Shown here in pieces: positions 7,843-15,253 of a DNA stretch of 24,043 nt. Position 1 is the stretch's first letter; every line of letters begins with the position of its first letter. The notes under the pieces were generated by a model. The model did no database searches. It was given only the letters and a program-made list of their open reading frames with translations, and was not told where the DNA came from. The position numbers and the translations under genes are program-made. Origin of the DNA: Victivallales bacterium (GTDB lineage Bacteria; Verrucomicrobiota; Lentisphaeria; Oligosphaerales; Oligosphaeraceae); NCBI GenBank assembly GCA_017431185.1, contig JAFRLP010000395.1, positions 1-24,043 on the forward strand. The letters are read 5' to 3'.

Positions 7843-8038
7843 GGTAGCGGCGGCGTCTCGCCGCCGTCAACACAACGCAGGAAACACAGCGTGTTTCATA
7901 GGAGTAAAGGTAGCGGCGGCGTCTCGCCGCCGTCAACACAACGCAGGAAACACAGCGTGTTTCATAGGAGTAAAGGTAGCGGCGGCGTCCTCGCCGCCGT
8001 CAACACAACGCAGGAAACACAGCGTGTTTCATTAGGAG
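7843..8038 (+). repeat. Three tandem 66-bp units of a bipartite hairpin repeat
   Basis: Units begin at 7843, 7909 and 7975. The first two are identical over 66 bp; the third has two single-base insertions and a different tail. Each holds a GC-rich hairpin (CGGCGGCG, loop TCT or TCCT, CGCCGCCG), a short AC-rich linker, a second hairpin (GAAACAC, loop AGC, GTGTTTC) and a final TAGGAG. This fills most of the 301-base gap 7745-8045. A related inverted copy lies at 3529-3620, so this is probably a dispersed REP-like family. Confidence 0.9.
8034..8038 (+). promoter_or_regulatory. dapA ribosome binding site supplied by the repeat
   Basis: AGGAG at 8034-8038 lies 7 nt before the dapA ATG. It is the conserved terminal TAGGAG of the third repeat unit, so the repeat provides the Shine-Dalgarno sequence. 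The preceding hairpin (GAAACAC/GTGTTTC) ends about 4 nt upstream of it. Confidence 0.7.
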
Positions 8039-8045
8039 AATTGTC

Positions 8046-8918
8046 ATGAGAATGATTGGCTGCTACACGGCATTGGTGACACCATTCCGCAATGGTGCGG
8101 TTGACTATGAGACTTTGGACAGTCTGCTTGCCGCCCAGATCAACGCCGGCGTCGCCGGCGTGGCCCCTGTCGGCACCACTGGCGAGTCGCCGACCCTTAC
8201 CATGAAGGAGCACAGCGAAGTCATTGCCCATGTCATCGAGTTTTGCAAAGGCAAATGCCAGGTCATCGCGGGCACGGGGGCCAACTCCACCGCCGAGGCC
8301 ATCCAGTTGACCAGCGAGGCCGCTGAAATGGGCGCTGACGCGACACTCCAGGTCACCCCCTACTATAACAAGCCTTCCGCCGAGGGACTTTACCGCCACT
8401 TCAGCTCCATCGCCGACACCTGCGGACTCCCCATTGTGCTTTACAATGTGCCAGGACGCACCGGCAAGGAAATCCCCCTTGACGTCGTGGCGCGGCTCTC
8501 CAAGAACCCCTTGGTCGTTGCCGTCAAGGAGGCGGCTGGCAGCGTCGAGCGCGTCAGCGCCATCAAGAACCTCTGTGACATCACTGTGCTGTCTGGGGAC
8601 GATAGCCTCACTCTTCCGATGATGGCGGTCGGCGCCAGCGGAGTCATCTCCGTCGCCTCCAACCTGGTTCCCGCCCTCGTCGCCAGAATGGTCAAACTTG
8701 CCTTGAACGGCAATTTCCCGGAGGCCCTTGACCTGCATCGGCGACTCTACAGTCTCTTCAGGGACTTGTTCATTGAAAGCAATCCCATCCCAATCAAGGC
8801 CGCCATGGCGGATTGCGGGATGCTGACGGAGGAGTACCGCCTTCCCCTTTGCGAAATGGCTCCGGCCAACCGGGAAGTCCTCCGTGCCACTCTCCGCAAT
8901 CTGCGATTGCTCAAATAG
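8046..8918 (+). CDS. dapA: 4-hydroxy-tetrahydrodipicolinate synthase
   Basis: The 290-residue protein is full length for DapA. This enzyme condenses pyruvate with aspartate semialdehyde in lysine and meso-diaminopimelate synthesis. The TIM-barrel signatures are intact: VTPF at 11-14, GTTGESPTL (43-51) with the Thr44-Thr45 pair, TPYYNKPSAEGLYRHF (104-119), YNVPGRTG (133-140) with Tyr133 and Arg138, and VVAVKEAAGS (157-166) with Schiff-base Lys161. GDD (184-186) and ASGVISVASN near 212-221 complete the family pattern. The start has a good Shine-Dalgarno sequence from the repeat. Related sialic-acid lyases and other DHDPS-superfamily aldolases are the alternatives, but the motif set fits DapA best. 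No other lysine genes are adjacent. Confidence 0.93.
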   Translation: MRMIGCYTALVTPFRNGAVDYETLDSLLAAQINAGVAGVAPVGTTGESPTLTMKEHSEVIAHVIEFCKGKCQVIAGTGANSTAEAIQLTSEAAEMGADATLQVTPYYNKPSAEGLYRHFSSIADTCGLPIVLYNVPGRTGKEIPLDVVARLSKNPLVVAVKEAAGSVERVSAIKNLCDITVLSGDDSLTLPMMAVGASGVISVASNLVPALVARMVKLALNGNFPEALDLHRRLYSLFRDLFIESNPIPIKAAMADCGMLTEEYRLPLCEMAPANREVLRATLRNLRLLK

Positions 8919-8987
8919 GCTTTCCCGCCACGCAACCATGTCCGCCGGCGCCTTCGTGCGCCAGTTCATCCCAGTCCAGAAATCCGC

Positions 8988-9692
8988 ATGACCATGGAAC
9001 AAATCTTGACCGCATTGAAGGAGGTCTCCAGTCTTCATCTGGGAGAGGGTACTGCCTCCGCACGTCCAGCCTGCTGGCTGCGCGTGGTTCTTCGTGCCCT
9101 TCTGGGGTTGGTGTGTGGTCTGCTGGGCGGGCTGATACTGTGGCTGATACCGGGAGACCGTGCGGTGGGCACGCTGCTGGCCACCTTGGCGGTCGTGGGA
9201 CTGCGGGCGTGTCTCGCGCATCCCTCCGACAAGAACGCCTTTCTGGACTTGAGCGCGGATTTCGCGCCCGTGGATTTGGAGACGAAGGCCCCCAACCAGT
9301 TCTTCCGTCAGGCCATTTTCAATATTCTGCTGCTGGTCCGTCCCCTTTGCCTCTATTTTATTTTGCTCCATCACAACTTCCTCTGGCTGTGCGCCGCAGC
9401 CGCCCTCGCCCAGGCGATCCGCATTGACGAGGAGACCGCGCCTGAGAATCGCCGCCCCGTCGCCTTGCATTGGCTGGCGGCGACCGTCATCACCTTGGCG
9501 GTCGGGGCCTTTGCCAGCAAGGTCATTGACGGGCAGCAGAGCATGTTCATCCTTTCGGTCATTGCCGTCATTCTCTGCTGGCTGTTCCCTTACATGCTTG
9601 ACCGTCTCTGCGCCCATCGGACCCCTGCCGCCATGCTTTATCTTGGCGAAACCGCCGCCCTTGTCCTGGGGCTTCTGGGGCAGGCCCTCTGA
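8988..9692 (+). CDS. Polytopic inner-membrane protein, possibly a degenerate CobS-like protein
   Basis: The 234-residue protein has about six hydrophobic segments (roughly 30-56, 59-77, 108-143 counted as two, 158-179, 184-203, 213-234). ATG at 8994 is an alternative start; neither has a clear ribosome binding site. I do not firmly recognise the family. The order of motifs loosely recalls CobS (adenosylcobinamide-GDP ribazoletransferase): a His/Asp-containing loop near 78-93, a segment at 97-118 where CobS has its L-E-I-M-x-D-x-R-x-G region, and a C-terminal YLGETAALVLGLL where CobS has G-D-x-L-G-A-x-x-E. The acidic residues CobS needs for Mg and substrate binding are mostly absent. It lies 69 nt after dapA and may be co-transcribed with it. 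A real, expressed membrane protein is likely; the CobS link is tentative. Confidence 0.7.
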   Translation: MTMEQILTALKEVSSLHLGEGTASARPACWLRVVLRALLGLVCGLLGGLILWLIPGDRAVGTLLATLAVVGLRACLAHPSDKNAFLDLSADFAPVDLETKAPNQFFRQAIFNILLLVRPLCLYFILLHHNFLWLCAAAALAQAIRIDEETAPENRRPVALHWLAATVITLAVGAFASKVIDGQQSMFILSVIAVILCWLFPYMLDRLCAHRTPAAMLYLGETAALVLGLLGQAL

Positions 9693-9746
9693 TGCCTGGA
9701 AATGACGGCGTGAACCCGCGCCGTCAGGGGCAGCGCGAAAGCGAAC

Positions 9747-10505
9747 ATGAGCAAGGAAGAGTTGATTAGGCTATTGTCGGAAGAGGATGAAATCGCCGCT
9801 TCCCTGGCTATGAAGGAGATGCTCTCGCGCCAAGACCTGACCGAGGTCATTGCGGAGCATGAGGACACGGAAAACCCTCTCCTGAGAAAGCGAATCCAGC
9901 AACTCTCCAGCATCTTCAACCGCATTTGTCTTGACTCCTCCCTGGAGGAGACCATCAATGACGTCGGACGCACCCCCTGGGATGTCTTCTCGCAAATCAA
10001 TGTCGTGATTGACCGGCAGACCTCCTTGGTCCAACTCCATGAACTGCTGGGGGAATTCGTCTCATGCGGACGTTTTCGCTTCCGCTCCACTGAACAGTTT
10101 GTGGACTACATGAAACGTCTGCAATTGTGCGCGGAACCCTATTCCGAACGCTTTGTGACGGAATATCTGGTCTCGGACGTCCTGTTCAACCGGACGGGAC
10201 ATCCCCTGGTTGTCGCTGTCATCGCTCACCAGATTGCCCGAATCCACGGCTACGTCGTCAACATCGGCAGCATCAATGATAAAATCTGCCTGCGGGACAA
10301 CAGCTTCAATGTGGTGATTCCAGCCGACGACTGGGTTGTCTTCCATCCGCCAGCCTCGGATTTCCATCCGCTTGACAAACGCGCCCTGGCCATTCAGCTG
10401 CTCTCCGGCATCTTTGCCGCCTCCATTCTTGAGCAACTCCACGAAATCACCTACACCGCCAGCGCCCTTCTGGGACGCCTCGCGCAGTGCTCTGACCACA
10501 GATGA
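9747..10505 (+). CDS. SirB1-like (transglutaminase-core2 family) protein
   Basis: The 252-residue protein is cytoplasmic by appearance, with no signal or membrane segment. The N-terminal half (1-90) is helical and charged. The segment near 143-170 (VSDVLFNRTGHPLVVAVIAH then QIARIHGYVVNIG) resembles the SirB1 core, in which N-x-V-L-x-x-R-x-G-x-P-I-x-L is followed by a Gly-rich loop. The next piece, INDKICLRDNSFNVVI, stands where SirB1 proteins have P-G-H-F-L-V-R. There is no obvious catalytic Cys-His pair. SirB1-like proteins are widespread with no settled biochemical role, so function stays open. It lies 54 nt after the membrane-protein gene and is followed by a hairpin at 10514, which may end this transcription unit. 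Confidence 0.7.
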   Translation: MSKEELIRLLSEEDEIAASLAMKEMLSRQDLTEVIAEHEDTENPLLRKRIQQLSSIFNRICLDSSLEETINDVGRTPWDVFSQINVVIDRQTSLVQLHELLGEFVSCGRFRFRSTEQFVDYMKRLQLCAEPYSERFVTEYLVSDVLFNRTGHPLVVAVIAHQIARIHGYVVNIGSINDKICLRDNSFNVVIPADDWVVFHPPASDFHPLDKRALAIQLLSGIFAASILEQLHEITYTASALLGRLAQCSDHR

Positions 10506-10513
10506 CGAAATGG

Positions 10514-10530
10514 GGGATTCGCGGAATCCC
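10514..10530 (+). terminator. Perfect hairpin, weak terminator candidate
   Basis: GGGATTC, loop GCG, GAATCCC forms a perfect 7-bp stem just after the SirB1-like stop. The following DNA (TGCTTGATAATTGTCTCTTT) is T-rich but has no uninterrupted T run, so intrinsic termination is possible rather than certain. It separates the dapA-side genes from the promoter for the methyltransferase. Confidence 0.4.
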
Positions 10531-10533
10531 TGC

Positions 10534-10561
10534 TTGATAATTGTCTCTTTGGGGTTATGTT
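10534..10561 (+). promoter_or_regulatory. Candidate sigma-70 promoter for the rlmI-like gene and rpoN
   Basis: TTGATA (10534-10539), 16-nt spacer and TATGTT (10556-10561). The predicted start near 10568 would leave a short leader containing GAGG (10574-10577), 7 nt before the ATG at 10585. Confidence 0.45.
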
Positions 10562-10584
10562 AAAGGGGTAAGCGAGGCACAAAA

Positions 10585-11775
10585 ATGAGATACCCCGAAT
10601 TGAAGTTGAAGAGAGGGCGCGAGCGTTCCCTGTTGCGACGGCATCCCTGGGTGATGTCCGGCGCGGTGGAGAGCGTGCCAGCGGATTTGCGCGCGGGGGA
10701 GACGGTGGATATCGTCTCGGCGGAGGGGGAGTGGCTGGCCCGCGGCGCCTGGTCTCCGCAGTCGGCCATCCGTGCGCGGGTGTGGAGTTTTGAGCGCGGG
10801 GAGGAGATGGACGGGGCGTTTTTCCGCCGTCGTCTGGAGAAGGCGCTGGAGTGGCGCCATCGGTTTGTGCCCCCGGCTGACACGGCGTTTCGTTTGGTGC
10901 ATGGCGAGGCGGACGGGTTGCCGGGGTGCATTGTCGATGTCTATGGGGATTGCGCGGTCTGCCAGTTTCTTTCGGCGGGTGCGGAGTTCTGGCGTCTGGA
11001 GCTGGTTCAGGCCCTGCTGGAGTTGCGTCCTGACCTGCGCACCGTCTATGAGCGTTCGGACACGGACGCGCGCCAGCGGGAGGGGCTGGCGGAGCGCACG
11101 GGATTGCTGGCAGGCCAGAATCCACCGCAGACCCTGGAGATTCAGGAGGGCGGACTGCGCTTTCTGGTCGATGTTCGGCAGGGGCACAAGACGGGGTTCT
11201 ACCTTGACCAGCGGGAGAACCGTGGCGCACGGGAGGTCTTTCGCGGGGCGGAGGTGCTGAACTGCTTCTGCTACAGCGGCGGCTTCGGAATACGTGCGGC
11301 CGTGTGCGGCGCAAAGCATGTCACGCAGGTGGACAGCGCCGCCTCCGCACTGGATTTGGCAAGGCAGAATGCCAGTCTCAACCATCTGCCGCCGGAACTG
11401 TTTGACTACGAGAAGGCGGACGTGTTCACCCTGCTGCGCAAATACCGGGACATGGGGCGCAGTTTTGACGTGGTCATCCTGGACCCGCCAAAGTTCGCGG
11501 ACACGCATTTTCAGATGGAGAAGGCAGCCCGCGGATACAAGGACATCAACCTGCTTGGGGCAAAGCTGACGCGGGCCGGCGGGACTTTGCTGACCTTCTC
11601 GTGCTCTGGCGCCATGACCCCCGAACTGTTCCAGAAGGTGGTCGGCGACGCGACGCGGGACGCGCGTCGCCGCGCGCTGGTGGTGCAGGAGTTGACCCAG
11701 GGAAAAGACCACCCGCTCTGCCTGGATTTTCCCGAAGGGCGTTATTTGACGGGGCTGGAGCTGGTGCTTCCGTAG
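10585..11775 (+). CDS. rlmI: Class I rRNA methyltransferase, RlmI (YccW)-like
   Basis: The 396-residue length equals that of E. coli RlmI, which methylates a 23S rRNA cytosine at carbon 5 (m5C1962) using S-adenosylmethionine. An N-terminal PUA domain (about 1-75) starts with RSLLRRHPWVMSGAV. A middle domain (about 85-190) leads to the family motif KTGFYLDQRENR (202-213). The Rossmann methyltransferase domain has NCFCYSGGFG (226-235, SAM binding), acidic Asp250 at the ribose position, LDPPKF (299-304) and FSCSGAM (338-344), whose Cys340 is the candidate catalytic cysteine. Its start has GAGG at a 7-nt spacing. rpoN follows after 16 nt, so both are probably co-transcribed. The family is clear; the exact target base is by analogy. 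Confidence 0.9.
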   Translation: MRYPELKLKRGRERSLLRRHPWVMSGAVESVPADLRAGETVDIVSAEGEWLARGAWSPQSAIRARVWSFERGEEMDGAFFRRRLEKALEWRHRFVPPADTAFRLVHGEADGLPGCIVDVYGDCAVCQFLSAGAEFWRLELVQALLELRPDLRTVYERSDTDARQREGLAERTGLLAGQNPPQTLEIQEGGLRFLVDVRQGHKTGFYLDQRENRGAREVFRGAEVLNCFCYSGGFGIRAAVCGAKHVTQVDSAASALDLARQNASLNHLPPELFDYEKADVFTLLRKYRDMGRSFDVVILDPPKFADTHFQMEKAARGYKDINLLGAKLTRAGGTLLTFSCSGAMTPELFQKVVGDATRDARRRALVVQELTQGKDHPLCLDFPEGRYLTGLELVLP

Positions 11776-11791
11776 GCGTCGGGGGAATATC

Positions 11792-13258
11792 GTGGAGCAG
11801 AGCCTAGGCATATCCCAGGGGCAGGAACTGCGTCAGACCCAGAGTCTGACGCTGGCGCAGATGCAATCCATGAAGTTGCTTCAGGAGTCTGCGCTGGAAC
11901 TGACCCAGGAGCTGCGTCAGGCGGTGCAGCAGAATCCCGTGCTGGAGTTGGAGGAGCATCTGGAGATTTCCGCAGGGGACGTGCTCGGGGAGATGGAGCG
12001 GCGCACGGCTGGGGATATGGAGCGCGATGTCCATTCCGCCGAGCAGGATGAGTCGCTCCTGCCGGAGGTGTATATGCAGGAGGCTGCCAACCGCTATGAT
12101 GAAATACCTGATTCGACGGGAGGCTGGAATAGCGAGGCCGAGGAGAGACGACAGCATTTTCTTGAGTCGTTGACCGAATCGGAGTCTTTGGCGGTCAAGT
12201 TGGAGAGGCAACTTCCTGATTACCTTGATGGAAAAGACCCGGAACTGGAGCAGGCCTGCAAGGAGGTTCTGGGGAATCTGGACGAGCGCGGGTGGCTGCG
12301 GGCGACCGATGAGGAGATCGCCACCTCCGCAGGGGTCTCTTTGGAGACGGCGCGCCGCGCGGTGAAGATTGTCCAGTCTCTGGAGTCAGCGGGACTGGGG
12401 GGACGCGATTTGCGGGAGGTGCTGCTGCTGCAGCTCGACCGCGCCAACGAGCATGGCGATTTGGCATACGAGATTGTGGATAGGCATTTGGAGGAATTGG
12501 GACGCAACCACATCCCCCAAATCGCCAAGGCGCTGGATGCGGAGGTGGCGGAGATTCAGGAGGCGGCTGAGCGGATCCGTTCGCTGAATCCATATCCGGG
12601 CAGTGATTTGTCGGAACGTGTGCCTCAGGCCATTGTTCCGGATTTCGTGGTGCGCAAGGACGCCGGCGGCTCCTGGGTTGCCTATCCGAATGGGGCGGCT
12701 TTTCCCGAAGTCCGCATTGTGCCCGAATACGAGCAGATGCGTCAGGACAAGACGCTGGCGAAGGAGACGCGCTCCTATTTGTCGGCGCGGATTGCGGAGG
12801 CGAGGCAACTTATGCAAAACCTCGATTTTCGCAAAAGCACGCTGGGGAAGATAACCGAAATCCTCCTGGTGCTGCAGAAGGATTTCTTTGAAAGGGGGAA
12901 GGCCGGGCTGAAGCCGCTGGTGATGGGGGTTGTCGCCGAATTGATGAATATACACGAGGCCACGGTCTCCCGTGCCATTGCCAATAAATACATGGATACT
13001 CCTTGGGGGGTGGTCGCCTATCGGGATTTCTTCACCAAGGGATACACCAGCGCCGAGGGCGAGGCGGTCTCCTCCAAGGTGATTCGACTGAAGTTGCGTG
13101 AGATGATAGCGGCGGAGGACCCGAAGCATCCGCTGTCAGACCAGAAACTGGCGGACCAACTGGCGGAGCAGGGGTTTACGGTGGCGCGCCGCACCGTGCT
13201 GAAATACCGGGAGCTGGAGGGGATTCCCGCCGCCAGCCTCCGCCGTCAGCATATCTGA
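11792..13258 (+). CDS. rpoN: RNA polymerase sigma-54 factor
   Basis: The 488-residue protein has the standard sigma-54 organisation. Region I (about 1-50) is the Gln/Leu-rich segment with QSLTLAQMQSMKLLQ, which contacts activators. An acidic region II (about 70-125) follows. The core-binding region leads to the DNA-binding part with LNIHEATVSRAI-type helix (written here as MNIHEATVSRAI) and then VVAYRDFFTKG. The C-terminal RpoN box, which reads the -24 promoter element, is ARRTVLKYRE (465-474); the usual form is ARRTVAKYRE, so one residue differs. The start is GTG at 11792, with GGGGG at 11781-11785 as Shine-Dalgarno; no better in-frame ATG precedes region I. It directs transcription only with AAA+ activators such as the NtrC-type regulator at 2092-3441. 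Confidence 0.95.
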   Translation: MEQSLGISQGQELRQTQSLTLAQMQSMKLLQESALELTQELRQAVQQNPVLELEEHLEISAGDVLGEMERRTAGDMERDVHSAEQDESLLPEVYMQEAANRYDEIPDSTGGWNSEAEERRQHFLESLTESESLAVKLERQLPDYLDGKDPELEQACKEVLGNLDERGWLRATDEEIATSAGVSLETARRAVKIVQSLESAGLGGRDLREVLLLQLDRANEHGDLAYEIVDRHLEELGRNHIPQIAKALDAEVAEIQEAAERIRSLNPYPGSDLSERVPQAIVPDFVVRKDAGGSWVAYPNGAAFPEVRIVPEYEQMRQDKTLAKETRSYLSARIAEARQLMQNLDFRKSTLGKITEILLVLQKDFFERGKAGLKPLVMGVVAELMNIHEATVSRAIANKYMDTPWGVVAYRDFFTKGYTSAEGEAVSSKVIRLKLREMIAAEDPKHPLSDQKLADQLAEQGFTVARRTVLKYRELEGIPAASLRRQHI

Positions 13259-13287
13259 AGGCGTGATGGACGGGAGGGGAGGAAAAT

Positions 13288-13313
13288 TTGTCAATGCTTG
13301 TCAGTTTTGTCAA
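13288..13313 (+). promoter_or_regulatory. Three phased TTGTCA repeats, candidate operator
   Basis: TTGTCAA (13288), TTGTCAG (13298) and TTGTCAA (13307) recur at 10- and 9-bp steps, about one helix turn. TTTGTCAA at 13287-13294 is the inverse of TTGACAAA at 13342-13349, which contains the -35 box. Another TTGTCAG lies at 13374-13380. The layout suggests cooperative binding of one regulator on one DNA face. Confidence 0.5.
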
Positions 13314-13341
13314 ATTCCGGCTTATTGCATATTGGAAAACA

Positions 13342-13369
13342 TTGACAAATAGCCAAGGAATCCTATATT
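13342..13369 (+). promoter_or_regulatory. Strong sigma-70-like promoter for cassette 1
   Basis: Consensus TTGACA (13342-13347), 16-nt spacer and TATATT (13364-13369). The predicted start is near 13376, about 47 nt before the chosen LacI-family ATG. The -35 element is part of the TTGTCA/TTGACA operator-like pattern, consistent with repression or autoregulation. Confidence 0.65.
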
Positions 13370-13422
13370 TCTCTTGTCAGCCATGAGGCGTGTTCTCGCA
13401 GGCAGAGGATGAGCATTGGGTC

Positions 13423-14457
13423 ATGAAGCTTCGGTCGCAAAGAAAAGTGTTCACGATGAACGAGATTGCGGCGGAGTGCGGTGTTTCGCTTTCGACGGTG
13501 TACCGCATTCTGCGCCATCCCGAGCGCGGTGACACCCCAATCCGCCGGCAGGTGCGCGCCCAACTGATTCAGAACGGCTATCTGCCGGAGTTTCATTCCG
13601 ACCAGTCCCTGACCATTCTCAACGTCATAGCGAATGGCTACTACATCCACCAGTCCTGTTTCCATTTCCTCCTGCAGAAAATCTGCCTGGTTCGGAAAAT
13701 CAACCTGGTGCTCTGCGAACTGGAGAGCCTGGAGAGGGCGGTGGACAGGGTGCATCCCAGCGGTCTCATCTACAATGTCTGCCCGCGCAGTTTTCACGCG
13801 ACGCTCCCATCGGTCATCATCCACGCGGGCTACAACTCCAGCCTTTGCACATCAGTCGGGGAGGATGACGTGGGGGGAATCTGCGCGCTATTCGCCAAAC
13901 TCAAGTCCCTGGGCCATCGGCGCATCTTCTATTTTTCCCCCGACCTCTATGACGATGACCAGATGTTTCAGGACCGGTTCATTCCCGAACGCGCCAAACG
14001 TTTCTATGCCTTGAATCAATTGCCTTTTGACGAGTCGCTGCTTTGCTTCCGGAAAATCTCGGTGGAGACGCATGAGCGGGTCATGCGCGAGGTCGTGGAC
14101 TATTTCCTCGGCCTGGCAGACCGCCCCACTGCGATAGTCGCGGCGTCGGACATCTACTGCGAGGCGTTCTACACACGGCTGGCCCAAGTCGGACTCAGGA
14201 TTCCGAAGGACGTCTCCATCGCCGGCTTCGGCCATTTCAGCCGATACCGGCAATACATCGACACCAGCGTGCCGGCCATGCAGCGGGCGATTGCCCTTGA
14301 CCCGCCCCTGACCACCTGCGACATGCCGGAGGAACTGGCGGAAAAAGCGGTTGACCTGCTGGTGGAGAAAATCCAGAACCCCCTGGTGCGGAACAGGAAA
14401 CTGCTCATCATGCCCAACCTGGTCTTGACCAGGAGCATTGGGCGGGTTCCCACTTGA
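13423..14457 (+). CDS. LacI-family transcriptional regulator (cassette 1)
   Basis: From ATG 13423 the protein has 344 residues. A GTG at 13390 would add 11 residues, but GAGG there is only 1 nt away, so the ATG is preferred; GAGG at 13405-13408 is a rather distant ribosome binding site. The N-terminal helix-turn-helix is [20 protein letters not shown] (10-29), a clear LacI pattern, followed by the hinge region to about 56 ([11 protein letters not shown]). The rest is a periplasmic-binding-protein-like sensor. It contains [26 protein letters not shown] and [14 protein letters not shown], the usual LacI core landmarks. It probably binds a sugar and controls its own cassette through the operator-like repeats upstream. 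The pseudopilin gene starts 31 nt downstream. The ligand cannot be deduced. Confidence 0.88.
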   Translation: MKLRSQRKVFTMNEIAAECGVSLSTVYRILRHPERGDTPIRRQVRAQLIQNGYLPEFHSDQSLTILNVIANGYYIHQSCFHFLLQKICLVRKINLVLCELESLERAVDRVHPSGLIYNVCPRSFHATLPSVIIHAGYNSSLCTSVGEDDVGGICALFAKLKSLGHRRIFYFSPDLYDDDQMFQDRFIPERAKRFYALNQLPFDESLLCFRKISVETHERVMREVVDYFLGLADRPTAIVAASDIYCEAFYTRLAQVGLRIPKDVSIAGFGHFSRYRQYIDTSVPAMQRAIALDPPLTTCDMPEELAEKAVDLLVEKIQNPLVRNRKLLIMPNLVLTRSIGRVPT

Positions 14458-14488
14458 CCATCCATTTCCAACATCTAGGAACGACTGC

Positions 14489-15238
14489 ATGAACACGCAT
14501 CTGCCCCCATCCCGGCGTCCATCCTTCACGCTCATCGAATTGCTCGTCGTCATAGCCATCATCAGCGTGCTGGCGGCGATGCTTCTGCCTGCATTGAGCA
14601 AGGCACGGGAGTCCGCCCGCCGAATCAACTGCGCGAACAACCTGCGCCAGATTGGATTCACGGGGCTGCTCTATTCCGACGACAACTCCGACTGGGCCGC
14701 GGCGGACAGTTATCGGAACTTCACCGGCTCGGCCAGCAGCATCACCTGGTTTGCCTTCTGGAGCAACACGGGGTACATTCCGGAGGGACAGCGTGGGGTC
14801 GCGACCCCGAAAAGCGGCTCGACGTACCGTTGTCCCTCCGGCCAGGAGGTCTCTTCAAATTATCCGGCGACCCACTACGGGATGACCTGCATGATGTGGA
14901 GCCATCGGGCCGGTGCGAGTTATGACAACGCCTACAAGAACAACGCCAGCAGAGGGGCGGGGAAGAAGCCGTGGTCCATGGTGAATGGCCTGGTCAAGAC
15001 GACCACGGTGGACAGGCCGTCCGTGATAGCCCAGTTCAGCGACGCCTTGACCAACTCCTATTCGGCGGCCTGGACGCAGAGCACGGAAATCCTGACCGGC
15101 TTCCGGCACGGCGGCGCCGCCAACTACCTGTTCTGGGACAATCACCTGGAGGCGCCGAAATGGACTCAGGTCTCCCTGATGAAGAGCGGGCAGACGGCCT
15201 TCGACTACGTAGAGGCCTGGCGTTGGCCCTGGTGGTAG
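14489..15238 (+). CDS. H-X9-DG-type pseudopilin (cassette 1)
   Basis: The 249-residue protein was started at ATG 14489, which has AGGA 8 nt upstream; a longer in-frame start at 14438 would put unrelated residues before the signal. It has a type IV pilin-like N-terminus: basic leader (PPSRRPS), then [18 protein letters not shown] with Glu5 of the mature form, then [18 protein letters not shown] and NNLRQIG. The residue before the cleavage site is Ser rather than Gly. The C-terminal H-X9-DG-like motif is [12 protein letters not shown] (His, nine residues, Asp), with Asn for the final Gly. The tail is aromatic (EAWRWPWW). Such proteins are processed by prepilin peptidase and belong to type II secretion-like systems; no other secretion genes are here. 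The large secreted protein follows after 15 nt. Confidence 0.88.
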   Translation: MNTHLPPSRRPSFTLIELLVVIAIISVLAAMLLPALSKARESARRINCANNLRQIGFTGLLYSDDNSDWAAADSYRNFTGSASSITWFAFWSNTGYIPEGQRGVATPKSGSTYRCPSGQEVSSNYPATHYGMTCMMWSHRAGASYDNAYKNNASRGAGKKPWSMVNGLVKTTTVDRPSVIAQFSDALTNSYSAAWTQSTEILTGFRHGGAANYLFWDNHLEAPKWTQVSLMKSGQTAFDYVEAWRWPWW

Positions 15239-15253
15239 GGCGGGGCATTTGCC

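Noticed and set aside
7843..8038. CRISPR-like array.
   Set aside because: Units are contiguous 66-bp tandem repeats with no variable spacers, and no cas genes are present.
7753..8049. Open frame of 98 codons encoding in-frame 22-residue repeats, with its stop overlapping the dapA ATG (ATGA).
   Set aside because: The peptide repeats follow from the 66-bp DNA repeat being a multiple of three. The start is GTG without a ribosome binding site and lies upstream of the likely promoter. Non-coding repeat DNA is the simpler reading.
7962..9617. 551-codon minus-strand open frame spanning dapA.
   Set aside because: Antisense to dapA with all catalytic motifs intact on the plus strand.
13383..13412. 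Nine-residue ATG frame (MRRVLAGRG) in the leader of the cassette 1 regulator.
   Set aside because: Too short to judge, with no ribosome binding site and no attenuator-like structure nearby.
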